Source: Imbroritus primus (lineage in GTDB: Bacteria > Pseudomonadota > Gammaproteobacteria > Burkholderiales > Burkholderiaceae). From it: a stretch of 64,000 bases of DNA. Below are positions 53,606-62,399 of this stretch, piece by piece. The stretch spans positions 1,550,001-1,614,000 of the forward strand of contig NZ_OZ201293.1 in NCBI RefSeq assembly GCF_964332355.1, given 5' to 3'. Positions within the stretch are counted from its first letter, which is position 1, and each line of letters starts with the position of its first letter. The translations under genes and the position numbers were made by a program. The notes under the pieces are model-generated. The model was not told the origin of the DNA. It saw only the letters and a program-made list of their open reading frames with translations, and did no database searches.

Positions 53606-54925
53606 ATGAAGAAGGGTTTTTACACCATCATGGCCGCGCAGTTCTTTTCGTCGCTGGCCGACAATGCGCTGCTCATCGTGGCCATTGCCCTTCTTACCGA
53701 GATGCTTGCCCCGGCCTGGATGACCCCGCTGCTCAAGCTGTTCTTCGTGCTCTCCTACGTGCTGCTGGCGGCGTTTGTCGGGGCCTTCGCCGACTCGATG
53801 CCCAAGGGCCGCGTGATGCTGATCACCAATGCCATCAAGATCGGCGGTTGTTCCATCATGCTGTTCGGCTCGCACCCGCTCATTGCCTATGGCGTGGTCG
53901 GGCTGGGCGCCGCAGCCTACTCCCCGGCCAAGTACGGCATCCTGACCGAGCTGCTGCCACCCGAGAAACTCGTGGCGGCCAACGGCTGGATCGAGGGCCT
54001 GACGGTAGGCTCGATCATCCTCGGCACGGTACTGGGCGGCGCGCTGATCTCGCACAAGGTATCGCAGATGCTGCTCGGGATCGATGTGCCGTTCATCGAT
54101 CTCGGCATCGAATCGCCAACCGAGGCCGCCATGATCGTGATCATGCTGTGCTATCTGGCGGCAGCCATCTTCAACCTCTTTATTCCTGACACCGGCGCCC
54201 GGTATCCTGCCCAGGAAAAAAACCCCTTCCGCCTGATTTCCGAATTTGCCGATTGCTGCAGCACACTGTGGCGCGACAAGGTCGGCCAGATCTCGCTGGC
54301 GGTGACCACGCTGTTCTGGGGGGCGGGGGCAACGCTGCAGTTCATCGTGCTGAAATGGGCCGAGCAGTCTCTGCAACTCAACCTCTCGCAGGGTGCGTTG
54401 TTGCAGGCCGTGGTGGCGGTGGGCGTGGCGGCAGGCGCCATCCTCGCGGCAATGCGCGTGCCGCTCAAGCGTTCGCTGTCGGTGCTGCCGTATGGCGTGG
54501 CAATGGGCCTATTGGTGATGCTGATGGCCTTCTACACGCGCGATACCCTGCCGCACGTCGTGTTCCAGATCGGCAATATGCAGTTGTCGCTGGCCATGCT
54601 GATGGCCTATCTGTTCCTGATGCTGCTGGGTGGCCTGTCCGGCTATTTCGTGGTACCGATGAATGCCCTGCTGCAGCATCGTGGCCATGTGCTGCTCTCG
54701 GCCGGCCATTCCATTGCCGTGCAGAACTTCAATGAGAACATTTCCGTGCTGGTGATGCTGTGCCTGTATGCGCTGCTGATCCGCTTCGACGTTCCGGTGA
54801 GCATCGTCATCATCGCCTTCGGCACATTTGTGTGCGTGACCATGCTATTGGTGATGCAGAAGCATCGCATCAACCAGCGCAAGTTCGATTCGGTCGCGCT
54901 GATCGCCGAAGACAAGCACCACTGA
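53606..54925 (+). CDS. lplT: Lysophospholipid transporter LplT
   Basis: A 439-residue MFS protein with about twelve membrane helices. It starts MKKGFYTIMAAQFFSSLAD, the usual LplT opening. The loops PKGRVMLITNAIKIGG and YSPAKYGILTELLPPEKLV near residue 105 are characteristic. LplT flips lysophospholipids inward for reacylation by Aas. The ATG at 53606 is chosen because the earlier in-frame region is not hydrophobic. The aas gene itself is not in the window. Confidence 0.92.
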   Translation: MKKGFYTIMAAQFFSSLADNALLIVAIALLTEMLAPAWMTPLLKLFFVLSYVLLAAFVGAFADSMPKGRVMLITNAIKIGGCSIMLFGSHPLIAYGVVGLGAAAYSPAKYGILTELLPPEKLVAANGWIEGLTVGSIILGTVLGGALISHKVSQMLLGIDVPFIDLGIESPTEAAMIVIMLCYLAAAIFNLFIPDTGARYPAQEKNPFRLISEFADCCSTLWRDKVGQISLAVTTLFWGAGATLQFIVLKWAEQSLQLNLSQGALLQAVVAVGVAAGAILAAMRVPLKRSLSVLPYGVAMGLLVMLMAFYTRDTLPHVVFQIGNMQLSLAMLMAYLFLMLLGGLSGYFVVPMNALLQHRGHVLLSAGHSIAVQNFNENISVLVMLCLYALLIRFDVPVSIVIIAFGTFVCVTMLLVMQKHRINQRKFDSVALIAEDKHH

Positions 54926-54965
54926 TACCGTTCCGGCAGCCAGCGAGGACTTCACGGCCGGCCGC

Positions 54966-56096
54966 TCAGCCCATCCTGCCGCCTGGTTCCACCCGTTCCC
55001 CTTGCGCCCGGCGCAATGCCAGGTCGGTCCAGCCATCGGGCACGATGAATCCGCGCGTCACCTCATGCCAGCCGTCTCGGCCAGCATTGTCGGTCTCGCG
55101 CCGCAGGCCGCATACCATCACCGGAATATTGCGCCGGTATGCCGGCGCCTCGCTGCCGCTATGAAACCGCTCGTATAGCGCAGACACCATGGCGGCATGT
55201 TCCAGCAGGCCGCCACTCCCCCTATCCAGCTGCGCCGGCGACAGCCACAGGGCGCGCGGCAGCAGGCACCAGCGCAGATCGCCCGAACGGCCGGAAGGCT
55301 TGTGTGCAAACTGATCGAGCGTCCCCCACCAGCCATGCAGGTGATCGGCCGCCAAGCGCGCCGGCAGGCGACCGGACTGGCGCACATCGGGCCATTCCAG
55401 CGGATAGAACAGCCAGCCCTTCAGATAGGCCTCGGCCCGGTCCACGTTGCAGCCGAGTGCGGCGCGCGCTTCTGGCGTGTGCGACAGGGGGAGCTGGCGG
55501 GTAGCGATATGGTGCAGCTTGTCGCCAAAGCGGTCGGCAAGATTGGGGCCGACGAAGTGCATCCAGGTGATGGGGGCAGCCGGATCGGGTTCCGGCATCA
55601 GCAGGTAGAACTTGGTGGCGAGTTCCCAGTGGGTGACCACGCCGCTCGCCTGGTCGCGCCAGACGAAGTCGAGTTCTCCCAGCGTATCGATCTCGTTGCC
55701 CTGCCCGGCCGTCCGGCGGATGGGCAGGTTGGCCGCCAGCACATGGATACCCGGCAGATGCGCAAGCACGCCGCCCAGCAGGAGTTCAGCGTAGCGTCCC
55801 AGGCGCTTGGGAATGGCCGCCACCGGCGGCAAGCTGGCGGCGCCATCGGGAGCCTTCAGCCAATGCTCGAGTACCGGCGCCAGATGCGCCGGCCAGTCGG
55901 CCAGCGGAGGAAGAACCAGATCGTTGCTGCTCCGGCACGCGCCTGCTGCCCGATCCGTGTCGCCGGTACGCACTGCATCCGCTGCATCCGGCGCACCATG
56001 TCCCAGCAGCCATGGCGATGCTGCCAGCCAGCGCAGGTCGCGCTGCGTCCGGACGACCCGCTCAGGCGCGTCCGGCGGACGGACCGGATCGTTCAT
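54966..56096 (-). CDS. DUF1853 family protein
   Basis: A 376-residue protein of the DUF1853 type. The N-terminal RDLRWLAASPWLLG and the middle TLGELDFVWRDQASGVVTHWELATKFYL (read as separate blocks) match that family. The pattern LGELDF plus HWELATKFYL resembles a restriction-endonuclease-like core with Glu/Asp and Lys, but nuclease activity is only inferred. No membrane segment or signal is seen. The start at 56096 lies inside the end of the uracil-DNA glycosylase gene (35 bp overlap), so it is in the same transcript as tsaB-rimI-glycosylase. Confidence 0.85.
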   Translation of the reverse strand: MNDPVRPPDAPERVVRTQRDLRWLAASPWLLGHGAPDAADAVRTGDTDRAAGACRSSNDLVLPPLADWPAHLAPVLEHWLKAPDGAASLPPVAAIPKRLGRYAELLLGGVLAHLPGIHVLAANLPIRRTAGQGNEIDTLGELDFVWRDQASGVVTHWELATKFYLLMPEPDPAAPITWMHFVGPNLADRFGDKLHHIATRQLPLSHTPEARAALGCNVDRAEAYLKGWLFYPLEWPDVRQSGRLPARLAADHLHGWWGTLDQFAHKPSGRSGDLRWCLLPRALWLSPAQLDRGSGGLLEHAAMVSALYERFHSGSEAPAYRRNIPVMVCGLRRETDNAGRDGWHEVTRGFIVPDGWTDLALRRAQGERVEPGGRMG

Positions 56097-56949
56097 GCAG
56101 GGCACGCGCAAAGCACAGGTCATCCCAGGCTTTGGCCTTTTCGTTCGGGGAGCGCAGCAGGTAGGACGGATGGTAGGTCACCACCACCGGGATGCCCTCA
56201 TAGTCATGCACCTGGCCGCGCAGGCGGCTGACTGGCGCGTCGGTGCGCAACAGGCGATGTGCAGCGACCTTGCCGAGCACCACGATCAGGCGCGGCCTCA
56301 GCAGTGCGATCTGGCGTTGCAGATAGGGTTCGCATAGCGCGGCCTCTTCCGGCTCCGGATCGCGGTTGCGTGGCGGCCGGCATTTGACGATGTTGGCGAT
56401 ATATACATTGCGCTGGCGCGACATGCCGAGCGCCCGCAGCATATTGTCGAGCAGCTTGCCCGACTGCCCGACGAAGGGCTCGCCCTGCAAGTCTTCCTGC
56501 TCGCCTGGACCTTCGCCGATGAACATCCATTCGGCCTGCTGGTCGCCCACCCCGAACACGGTATTGGTACGCCGTTCGCACAGCTGGCATGCCTGGCAAT
56601 CAGCCACATGCCGGGCCAGCGGCTCCCAGTCGAGCGTGGCGATTTCCAGGGCGCGGGCGTTGCTTTGGGCGTGGTCACCCCCGTGCGGCCGGCGGGCCGG
56701 CTGCTGCAGCGGCATTCCCTCGTCGAACGAGCCAGGATGCCCGGTCCCGGGCGCGGTAACAGATGCCGTCCTTGTATCCCGTGCGGCAGCCACATTGGCC
56801 TCTGCCCCAATGGCGGCGCGCTCCACCACCCCTGCCGTGGATTCCGGTACCTGCAGCGCTTCCGGCACCTCCAGCACTGCGCCATGCTGGCGCGGCAGCC
56901 ATTCCGGCATGAGGCCCATTGCATCGAGAAACTGTTCGCGTCGGCTCAT
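56062..56949 (-). CDS. Uracil-DNA glycosylase, family 4 type (Fe-S)
   Basis: A 295-residue glycosylase. The Fe-S cysteines begin in CQACQLCERRTNTVFGVG near residue 117. GEGPGEQEDLQGEPFVGQSG near 145 is the uracil-binding motif, then ANIVKCRPPRNRDPEPEE and a C-terminal TYHPSYLLR with the catalytic-region His. It removes uracil from DNA. The first 100 residues are a poorly conserved, Ala/Glu-rich extension absent in thermophile enzymes of about 200 residues. It overlaps rimI by 4 bp and DUF1853 by 35 bp. The order tsaB-rimI-udg is common in beta-proteobacteria. Confidence 0.93.
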   Translation of the reverse strand: MSRREQFLDAMGLMPEWLPRQHGAVLEVPEALQVPESTAGVVERAAIGAEANVAAARDTRTASVTAPGTGHPGSFDEGMPLQQPARRPHGGDHAQSNARALEIATLDWEPLARHVADCQACQLCERRTNTVFGVGDQQAEWMFIGEGPGEQEDLQGEPFVGQSGKLLDNMLRALGMSRQRNVYIANIVKCRPPRNRDPEPEEAALCEPYLQRQIALLRPRLIVVLGKVAAHRLLRTDAPVSRLRGQVHDYEGIPVVVTYHPSYLLRSPNEKAKAWDDLCFARALHERSGPSAGRA

Positions 56950-57488
56950 GGCCGGAATCCTCCGTGTGCGCTCGCGGTATCACCGTCCGCTGTGGGCCAG
57001 TGCAGGCGCATGACCAGTGCGTCCTCGCGTGCACCATCAGCCGCCGGGTAATAACCCCGCCGCCGGCCGATTTCCGCGAAACCGCTGCGCTGGTACAGCG
57101 CGATCGCGCCACCGTTGGACGGCCGCACCTCGAGCAATATGCCATGATAGCCCGAGGCCCGTGCCGTATCGGCAACGGCCTGCAGCAGCCAGGCGCCAAG
57201 GCCACGGCGCTGGTGCTCAGGGGCGATGGTGATGTTCAGCAGATGCATCTCATCGACCGCCGGCATGACGATAGCGTAGCCGGCCAGCCGGCCATGCGCG
57301 TCGCGCAGCAATAGGCCGACATAACCGCTGCGTACGGAGTCCTCGAAATTGCGCTGCGACCACGGAAACGGATACGCCCGCAGCTCGATCGCCACGATTT
57401 CCGGTATGGACAGCACGGTCATGCGCTCAAGGCGCCAGCCGGCTGGCAACCCTGCCGGCACGGACAGATTGGCTGACAAATTCGACAT
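56946..57488 (-). CDS. rimI: Ribosomal-protein S18 alanine N-acetyltransferase RimI
   Basis: A 180-residue GNAT enzyme that acetylates the N-terminal Ala of ribosomal protein S18. Motifs: EIVAIELRAYPFPWSQRNFED near residue 30, the acetyl-CoA loop EHQRRGLGAWLLQ near 92, and ALYQRSGFAEIGRRRGYYPA near 140. The first 22 residues are an extension before the usual MTVLSIPEI, so a start at that later Met is possible. It follows tsaB by 21 bp and overlaps the glycosylase gene (ATGA). Confidence 0.94.
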   Translation of the reverse strand: MSNLSANLSVPAGLPAGWRLERMTVLSIPEIVAIELRAYPFPWSQRNFEDSVRSGYVGLLLRDAHGRLAGYAIVMPAVDEMHLLNITIAPEHQRRGLGAWLLQAVADTARASGYHGILLEVRPSNGGAIALYQRSGFAEIGRRRGYYPAADGAREDALVMRLHWPTADGDTASAHGGFRP

Positions 57489-57509
57489 GTCGCGTCCCTG
57501 CCGTTCCTG

Positions 57510-58235
57510 TCAGTTGCCTGCGGCCTTGGCGGCCGCCACGGCTTGCCGCTCGGTCACCGTCAGCGCCACCTTGTCGCGCACATACAGCGGCGCGGCATGT
57601 TCGGCGGATTGCGTCATGCCGGCATCGAACATGCGTAACGCGATGGCAGCCACGCTGCGTGCGTCCGGCAATATCGCGGGCAGGCGATGCGCTGCCTGGG
57701 CTGCAAGCGTCAGCTGTTCGCCAAATACGGTCAGCGCACTCCCCACCAGCCAGAACGGTCCTTCCGGCGCGATCACGGCCTCCGGCGGCGCGACGCGGGT
57801 CGGTGTCAGCGCTTCCCAGCCGCTGCCATCCCAGCGGAACGTGGCCCAGTAGCATTCCTGCATGCGGGCGTCGAGCGCCACGACCACGGGCATGCCGGCG
57901 GGCAGCTGTGCACCGGCCTGCTCGGCACAGGCTTCGAGCGAGTTGACGGCAATCACTGGCCGGTCGATACCGAACGCCAGGCCCTGGGCCACCCCGCAGG
58001 CCGTGCGCAGACCAGTGAAGGCGCCAGGTCCGGCGCCGAAGGCAATGGCGTCGCAGGCGTCGAGCGTCACGCCGGCCTCGGCCAGCACCGCGTCGACCAG
58101 CGGCAGGATCAGGTCGCTCGAACGCGGGCCCGTCTGTTCATGGCGCGCGACTGTGCGGACGCCGCCGTCCCGGCGCAATGCCAGGGCGACCGAGCACCAC
58201 TCGGTCGATGTTTCCAATGCAAGAATCTGGGTCAT
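57510..58235 (-). CDS. tsaB: tRNA threonylcarbamoyladenosine synthesis protein TsaB
   Basis: A 241-residue actin-like-fold protein, partner of TsaD and TsaE in making t6A37 of tRNAs. It opens MTQILALETSTEWCSVALAL, the family hallmark. GPGAFTGLRTACGVAQGLA near residue 72 is the second signature, then PVVVALDARMQECYWATF. It lacks the metal-binding His pair of TsaD, as expected. The start is ATG 58235; the longer frame upstream overlaps the promoter region shared with the divergent acyl-CoA-binding gene. It is the first gene of the tsaB-rimI-glycosylase-DUF1853 transcript. Confidence 0.95.
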   Translation of the reverse strand: MTQILALETSTEWCSVALALRRDGGVRTVARHEQTGPRSSDLILPLVDAVLAEAGVTLDACDAIAFGAGPGAFTGLRTACGVAQGLAFGIDRPVIAVNSLEACAEQAGAQLPAGMPVVVALDARMQECYWATFRWDGSGWEALTPTRVAPPEAVIAPEGPFWLVGSALTVFGEQLTLAAQAAHRLPAILPDARSVAAIALRMFDAGMTQSAEHAAPLYVRDKVALTVTERQAVAAAKAAGN

Positions 58236-58338
58236 GACGCGATTGTAGCGGTTGGCGAAACCGAGGAGGCCCTCGAATCGATCCGCGAGGTTCGTTGCTA
58301 TGATGGAATTTTCCGTTCGTCCATGAGGATCTGCTTCA

Positions 58339-58602
58339 ATGACCGACCTTTCCGCACGTTTCGCCCAGGCCCAGCAGGACGTCCAGCAATTGCCGGAACG
58401 CCCCGGCAACATGGTCCTGCTGCGCCTGTACGCCCTCTTCAAGCAGGCCAGCGAAGGCGATGCCGGCGATGACCGTCCGGGCGTGACGGATATCGTGGCA
58501 CGCTACAAGTTCGATGCCTGGGCTGCACTCAGGGGTATGCCCACCGAAGACGCACAAGGCAAGTACATCGAACTGGTCGAGGAGCTGAAGGCCGGGAACT
58601 GA
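58339..58602 (+). CDS. Acyl-CoA-binding protein
   Basis: An 87-residue four-helix ACBP. The family residues are visible: FAQAQQDVQQLPERPGNMV, LRLYALFKQASEGDAG, RPGVTDIVARYKFDAWAAL, and PTEDAQGKYIELVEEL at the end. The Tyr/Lys residues that hold the CoA adenine are present. It binds and buffers medium-to-long acyl-CoA in the cytoplasm. ACBP is mostly eukaryotic and patchy in bacteria, with Burkholderiales one of the groups that carry it. It stands alone, divergent from tsaB and convergent with the MFS gene (23 bp between stops). Confidence 0.93.
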   Translation: MTDLSARFAQAQQDVQQLPERPGNMVLLRLYALFKQASEGDAGDDRPGVTDIVARYKFDAWAALRGMPTEDAQGKYIELVEELKAGN

Positions 58603-58625
58603 ACCCTGCCCCTGAAGCCTGACCC

Positions 58626-60092
58626 TCAAGGCTGGTCAGTCGGCCCGATCACCGGCGCGGGGGCCGGGCGCATGCGCCATGCGGCCAGCATCGCCAGCCC
58701 CAGCAGGACGCCGAGGAACAGGAAGGTGTCGTCGAATGCCGCCAGCCGGTGGACCGGATCCACCGCGCTGGCGCTGACCGGCTCACCGCCCTGCATGCCC
58801 AGCCGCCACTGCAGTACGATACCGCACACGCTGATGCCGATTGCGCCGCCCAACTGGCGGATGAAACTGATCCCGCTCGACCCCTGCGACACGAGCGAAA
58901 AATCCACGCCGCGCATGGCCCCGATGCTCAGCGACGGCAGGATCAGGCCAAGGCCGATCCGCCCCACCACCACCCACAGCACCAGCACGATATAACTGGT
59001 GGCCAGCGAATTGGTCGCCATCAGCAGGAACGACGCCATCAGCAAGGCCAATCCGAGCGTGACCTGCTGGTAGGGCCGGATGATCTCGATCAGTCGCCCC
59101 GCCAGTACGATCACTATGGCCAGACAGATACCGGCCGGCAACAGCAGCAACCCGGCATGCGTAGGCGTATAACCAAGCCCGAGCTGCATGTACACCGGCA
59201 GCAGATAGGTCGAGCCGTACAGGCTGGCGCCATACATGAACGACACGATCGCGCCCATGGCGAACTGGCGATAGCTGAACAGGCGCATGTCGACCAGGGG
59301 ATAGACGGCGCGCAGCTGCCAGAACACGAAGGCCCCGAGCGCCAGCGCCCCACCGGCCAGCAGCCCGCTGCCAAGCGCGGGAGCATGCATGACCTCCACC
59401 AGGCCGTTCATCAGCATGATGGTCGCTGCGCTGATCAGCAGCAGCCCGGTCCAGTCGAGCGGCTGGCGTTCTCCCATCAGCGCCGAATTCACCGGCATGA
59501 AGCGGCGTGCAAGAAACGCAGCCAATACGCAGAATGGCAGCACGACGAAGAAGATCGAGCGCCAACCAAATGCCTCCACAAGGAACCCGCCGACGCTTGG
59601 CCCCACTGCGGGGGCCAGGATCACGCCAAAACCGAACAGGCTCATCGCCCGTCCCTGCTCACGCTCCTCGAACGCGCGCAGGATCAGAATATTTGGTAGC
59701 GGCTGCATGATACCGGCTGCGAGTCCTTCCGTGACCCGCATCATCAGCACAAGCTCATACGAATGGGCCAATCCACCCACCAGCCCGCCACAGCCGAGCA
59801 ACACCACTGCGCCGATGAAGGTCCGGCGCAAGCCGAGACGCAGCAGCAGCCAGGGCGTGAGCAGCATGCCGAGTGTCATGGCGATCATGAAACTGGCGGA
59901 GACCCATTGGGCACGCGCCTGCGTCAGCACAAAGGTCCGGCTGAGATCGGGAATGGCGACGTTGACGATGGTCGAGGAAATGATCGACGAAATGGTGCCG
60001 ATCATCAGGACCAGCAGGACCAGCCAGCGTGTACGCTCACCGTAACGGGCGGCTAGCGATTCCCGCGTGGGCCCGGCTTGCCAGGGAATCAT
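58626..60092 (-). CDS. MFS drug-efflux transporter, DHA2 (EmrB/QacA) type
   Basis: A 488-residue inner-membrane protein with about fourteen hydrophobic helices, the DHA2 number. It has the early motif MIGTISSIISSTIVNVAIPDL near residue 36, followed by WVSASFMIAMTLGMLL, both typical of EmrB. The substrate is unknown. It overlaps the upstream SRPBCC gene by 4 bp (ATGA), so the two are one unit. No EmrA-like membrane-fusion partner is adjacent, so it is probably a single-component exporter. Confidence 0.9.
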   Translation of the reverse strand: MIPWQAGPTRESLAARYGERTRWLVLLVLMIGTISSIISSTIVNVAIPDLSRTFVLTQARAQWVSASFMIAMTLGMLLTPWLLLRLGLRRTFIGAVVLLGCGGLVGGLAHSYELVLMMRVTEGLAAGIMQPLPNILILRAFEEREQGRAMSLFGFGVILAPAVGPSVGGFLVEAFGWRSIFFVVLPFCVLAAFLARRFMPVNSALMGERQPLDWTGLLLISAATIMLMNGLVEVMHAPALGSGLLAGGALALGAFVFWQLRAVYPLVDMRLFSYRQFAMGAIVSFMYGASLYGSTYLLPVYMQLGLGYTPTHAGLLLLPAGICLAIVIVLAGRLIEIIRPYQQVTLGLALLMASFLLMATNSLATSYIVLVLWVVVGRIGLGLILPSLSIGAMRGVDFSLVSQGSSGISFIRQLGGAIGISVCGIVLQWRLGMQGGEPVSASAVDPVHRLAAFDDTFLFLGVLLGLAMLAAWRMRPAPAPVIGPTDQP

Positions 60093-60559
60093 CCCAGGCG
60101 CCCTGCGGCTGCGAATTCGCGGATCTTGGCGATCGTATCCAGGTCCGCCGCGTGATAGGCAGACCGCACGATATCGGCGTAGCGCGTATCGCCGCGGGCA
60201 TCGGCCTCAGCCATGGTGGTCGCGTAGACGAAGCGGACAAAGAGGTGCGCCTCGTCCGGCATCTCGATCGACATCATGAGAGAACCGCCTGCGTGCTCGG
60301 CCGTGGCATGCGTGTCGTAGCGCACGGCGGCGTGGGGGATCAACGTCACGGTATCGCGGATGCGCGCCGCACCGAAATGCAGTTCGCGCTCCAGTACATT
60401 GCCCGTATCCGAGAGGATCTCCGCACGGTCGAGGCCCAGCATGAACGCCTCGGGCTCGCGCGCCCGCAGGACCAGCCCCTGCCAGACCTGCTGCGAGGTG
60501 AGCGGTACCAGCAAGGGATTCAGCGGATCATTGATTTCAATCAGGTGCTCGAATTGCAA
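60089..60559 (-). CDS. SRPBCC (AtaL/DUF1857-like) family protein
   Basis: A 156-residue START/Bet v1-like fold protein resembling the AtaL/DUF1857 group. The pattern FEHLIEINDPLNPLLVPLTS, VWQGLVLRAREPEAFMLG and the C-terminal DLDTIAKIREFAA agree with that fold. These proteins hold a hydrophobic ligand and are often unassigned enzymes. It overlaps the MFS exporter gene, so the two may bind and export related compounds, but that is inferred. It is the first gene after the aceB terminator. Confidence 0.82.
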   Translation of the reverse strand: MQFEHLIEINDPLNPLLVPLTSQQVWQGLVLRAREPEAFMLGLDRAEILSDTGNVLERELHFGAARIRDTVTLIPHAAVRYDTHATAEHAGGSLMMSIEMPDEAHLFVRFVYATTMAEADARGDTRYADIVRSAYHAADLDTIAKIREFAAAGRLG

Positions 60560-60613
60560 GCGATTTCTCCAGGGCAGCGTTCAGCCTCGATTATGAGCGC
60601 ATTTGCGCCATGG

Positions 60614-60652
60614 AAAAAGGCCGGGCCCGCACACAACTGTGCGGAACCGGCC
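60614..60652 (-). terminator. Rho-independent terminator of aceB
   Basis: A long hairpin: outer arms GGCCGG/CCGGCC (60,619-60,624 and 60,647-60,652), inner arms CCGCACA/TGTGCGG, with a CAAC loop and a small 2-base internal loop between the arms. On the minus strand it is followed by TTTTTCC. It lies 95 bp past the aceB stop. Confidence 0.85.
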
Positions 60653-60747
60653 CCGGGGCAAGGCGGAGAGCGGCTCCGCCACGCGATGCAGGCGATGAGA
60701 TCCGGCCTTCAGTGCCGAAGCTCAGGCTTGATTGTCAGACCTTGCGA

Positions 60748-62334
60748 TCAGACTTCCTCGTACAACGGCAGCGTCAGGAACTCGGCAAAGTCCTCGGCAG
60801 TGGACATCTGCTCGAAGATCTGCGCAGCGCGGTCGTAGGTCTTGGTGTCGCCGCCGACCAGCGCCTTGACCTTGGCCAGTTCGACCGGGATGATCTGCCG
60901 GACCAGCTCGGCCGTCACCTTGGTGCCGTCTTCCAGCACGCCCTTGGGCGAGCGGATCCACTGCCACACTTGCGAGCGCGAGATTTCCGCCGTGGCGGCA
61001 TCTTCCATCAGGTTGTGGATCGGCACGCAGCCATTGCCGGCCAGCCAGGCGCCGAGGTAATGGATGCCGACATTGATGTTCATCTCCAGGCCGGTGCGCG
61101 TGATCGGCGTTTCCGGCTGGAAGTTGAGCAGGTCGGCGGCCGTCACCTGGACATCATCACGCTGCTTTTCGATCTGGTTCTGCTTGTCGCCCAGCACTGC
61201 CACGAATTCCTTCATGGCCGGCTCGACCAGGCCCGGGTGTGCCACCCAGCCGCCATCGTAGCCATCGGTCGCATCGCGCTGCTTGTCGCTGATGATGCCC
61301 TGCATGGCGATGGCGTTCTTTTCCGGATCGTTCTTGATCGGGATCAGCGCGCTCATGCCGCCAATCGCAGGAGCATTGCGCTTGTGGCAGGTCTTGAGCA
61401 GCAGTAGCGCATAGGCACGCATGAACGGCGAGGTCATGGTGACCTTGGCGCGGTCGGCCAGGCAGAAGTTCTTGTCGACCTTGAACTTCTTGATGCAGCT
61501 GAAGATGTAGTCCCAGCGGCCGGCGTTGAGGCCGGCGCTGTGCTCGCGCAGTTCGTACAGGATCTCGTCCATCTCGAAGGCTGCGAGGATCGTCTCGATC
61601 AGCACGGTGGCCTTGATGGTGCCCTGCGGCAGGCCGATCTCGTTCTGCGCCATGACGAACACGTCGTTCCACAGGCGTGCTTCGAGGTGGCTTTCCATCT
61701 TCGGCAGGTAGAAGAACGGGCCGGCGCCACGGGCGATCTGTTCCTTGGCGTTATGGAACAGGAACAGCGCGAAATCGAAGATGCCGCCGGACACGCGCTG
61801 GCCGTCGACCGTGACGTGCTTTTCGGTCAGGTGCCAGCCGCGCGGACGCACTTGCAGCGTGGCAATCTTATCGTTGAGCTTGTACGACTTGCCGTTCTGC
61901 TCGAGCGTGAGCGTGCGACGGATGGCCTGGTAGAGGTTCACCTGCCCCTGGATCTGGTTGTGCCAGTTGGGCGTGTTGCTGTCCTCGAAGTCGGTCATAT
62001 ACGAATCCGCGCCCGAGTTAAAGGCGTTGATCACCATCTTGGCCTCGACCGGACCGGTAATTTCCACGCGGCGGCAGTACAGCGCGGGCGGGATCGGGGC
62101 GATCTTCCAGTCGCCGTCGCGCACACTCTTGGTTTCCGGCAGGAAATCGGGCATTTCACCAGCGTCCAGGCGCTTGGCGCGGGCCACACGGGCCTGCAGC
62201 AGCTCTTGGCGGCGCGGCTCAAAGGCACGGTGCAGCTTGGCAACCAGCGCAAGCGCTTCGGGCGTCAGAATGGATTCGTAGGCGGGCAGGATCTCGCCGG
62301 TGATCTGCATGCCTGCGGGGAGCGTCAAAGCCAT
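60748..62334 (-). CDS. aceB: Malate synthase A
   Basis: A 528-residue glyoxylate-shunt enzyme that joins acetyl-CoA and glyoxylate to malate, of the A isoform (no long internal insert as in isoform G). Marks: NSGADSYMTDFEDSNTPNWH near residue 105, LQVRPRGWHLTEKHV, the catalytic Arg/Glu region LIETILAAFEMDEILYELR near 270, GRWDYIFSCIKKF and GGMSALIPIK. Two ATGs lie close together (62340 and 62334). GGAG touches the first directly and sits six bases before the second, so 62334 (MALTLPAGMQITGEI) is preferred. It is downstream of a dehalogenase gene, and both diverge from a LysR gene. Confidence 0.95.
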   Translation of the reverse strand: MALTLPAGMQITGEILPAYESILTPEALALVAKLHRAFEPRRQELLQARVARAKRLDAGEMPDFLPETKSVRDGDWKIAPIPPALYCRRVEITGPVEAKMVINAFNSGADSYMTDFEDSNTPNWHNQIQGQVNLYQAIRRTLTLEQNGKSYKLNDKIATLQVRPRGWHLTEKHVTVDGQRVSGGIFDFALFLFHNAKEQIARGAGPFFYLPKMESHLEARLWNDVFVMAQNEIGLPQGTIKATVLIETILAAFEMDEILYELREHSAGLNAGRWDYIFSCIKKFKVDKNFCLADRAKVTMTSPFMRAYALLLLKTCHKRNAPAIGGMSALIPIKNDPEKNAIAMQGIISDKQRDATDGYDGGWVAHPGLVEPAMKEFVAVLGDKQNQIEKQRDDVQVTAADLLNFQPETPITRTGLEMNINVGIHYLGAWLAGNGCVPIHNLMEDAATAEISRSQVWQWIRSPKGVLEDGTKVTAELVRQIIPVELAKVKALVGGDTKTYDRAAQIFEQMSTAEDFAEFLTLPLYEEV

Positions 62335-62399
62335 GGTCATCTCCTGTGATTGTGTTCAAAGCGAAAAATCGGTTCATCGGGCGGGTGCAGGCGCACCCG

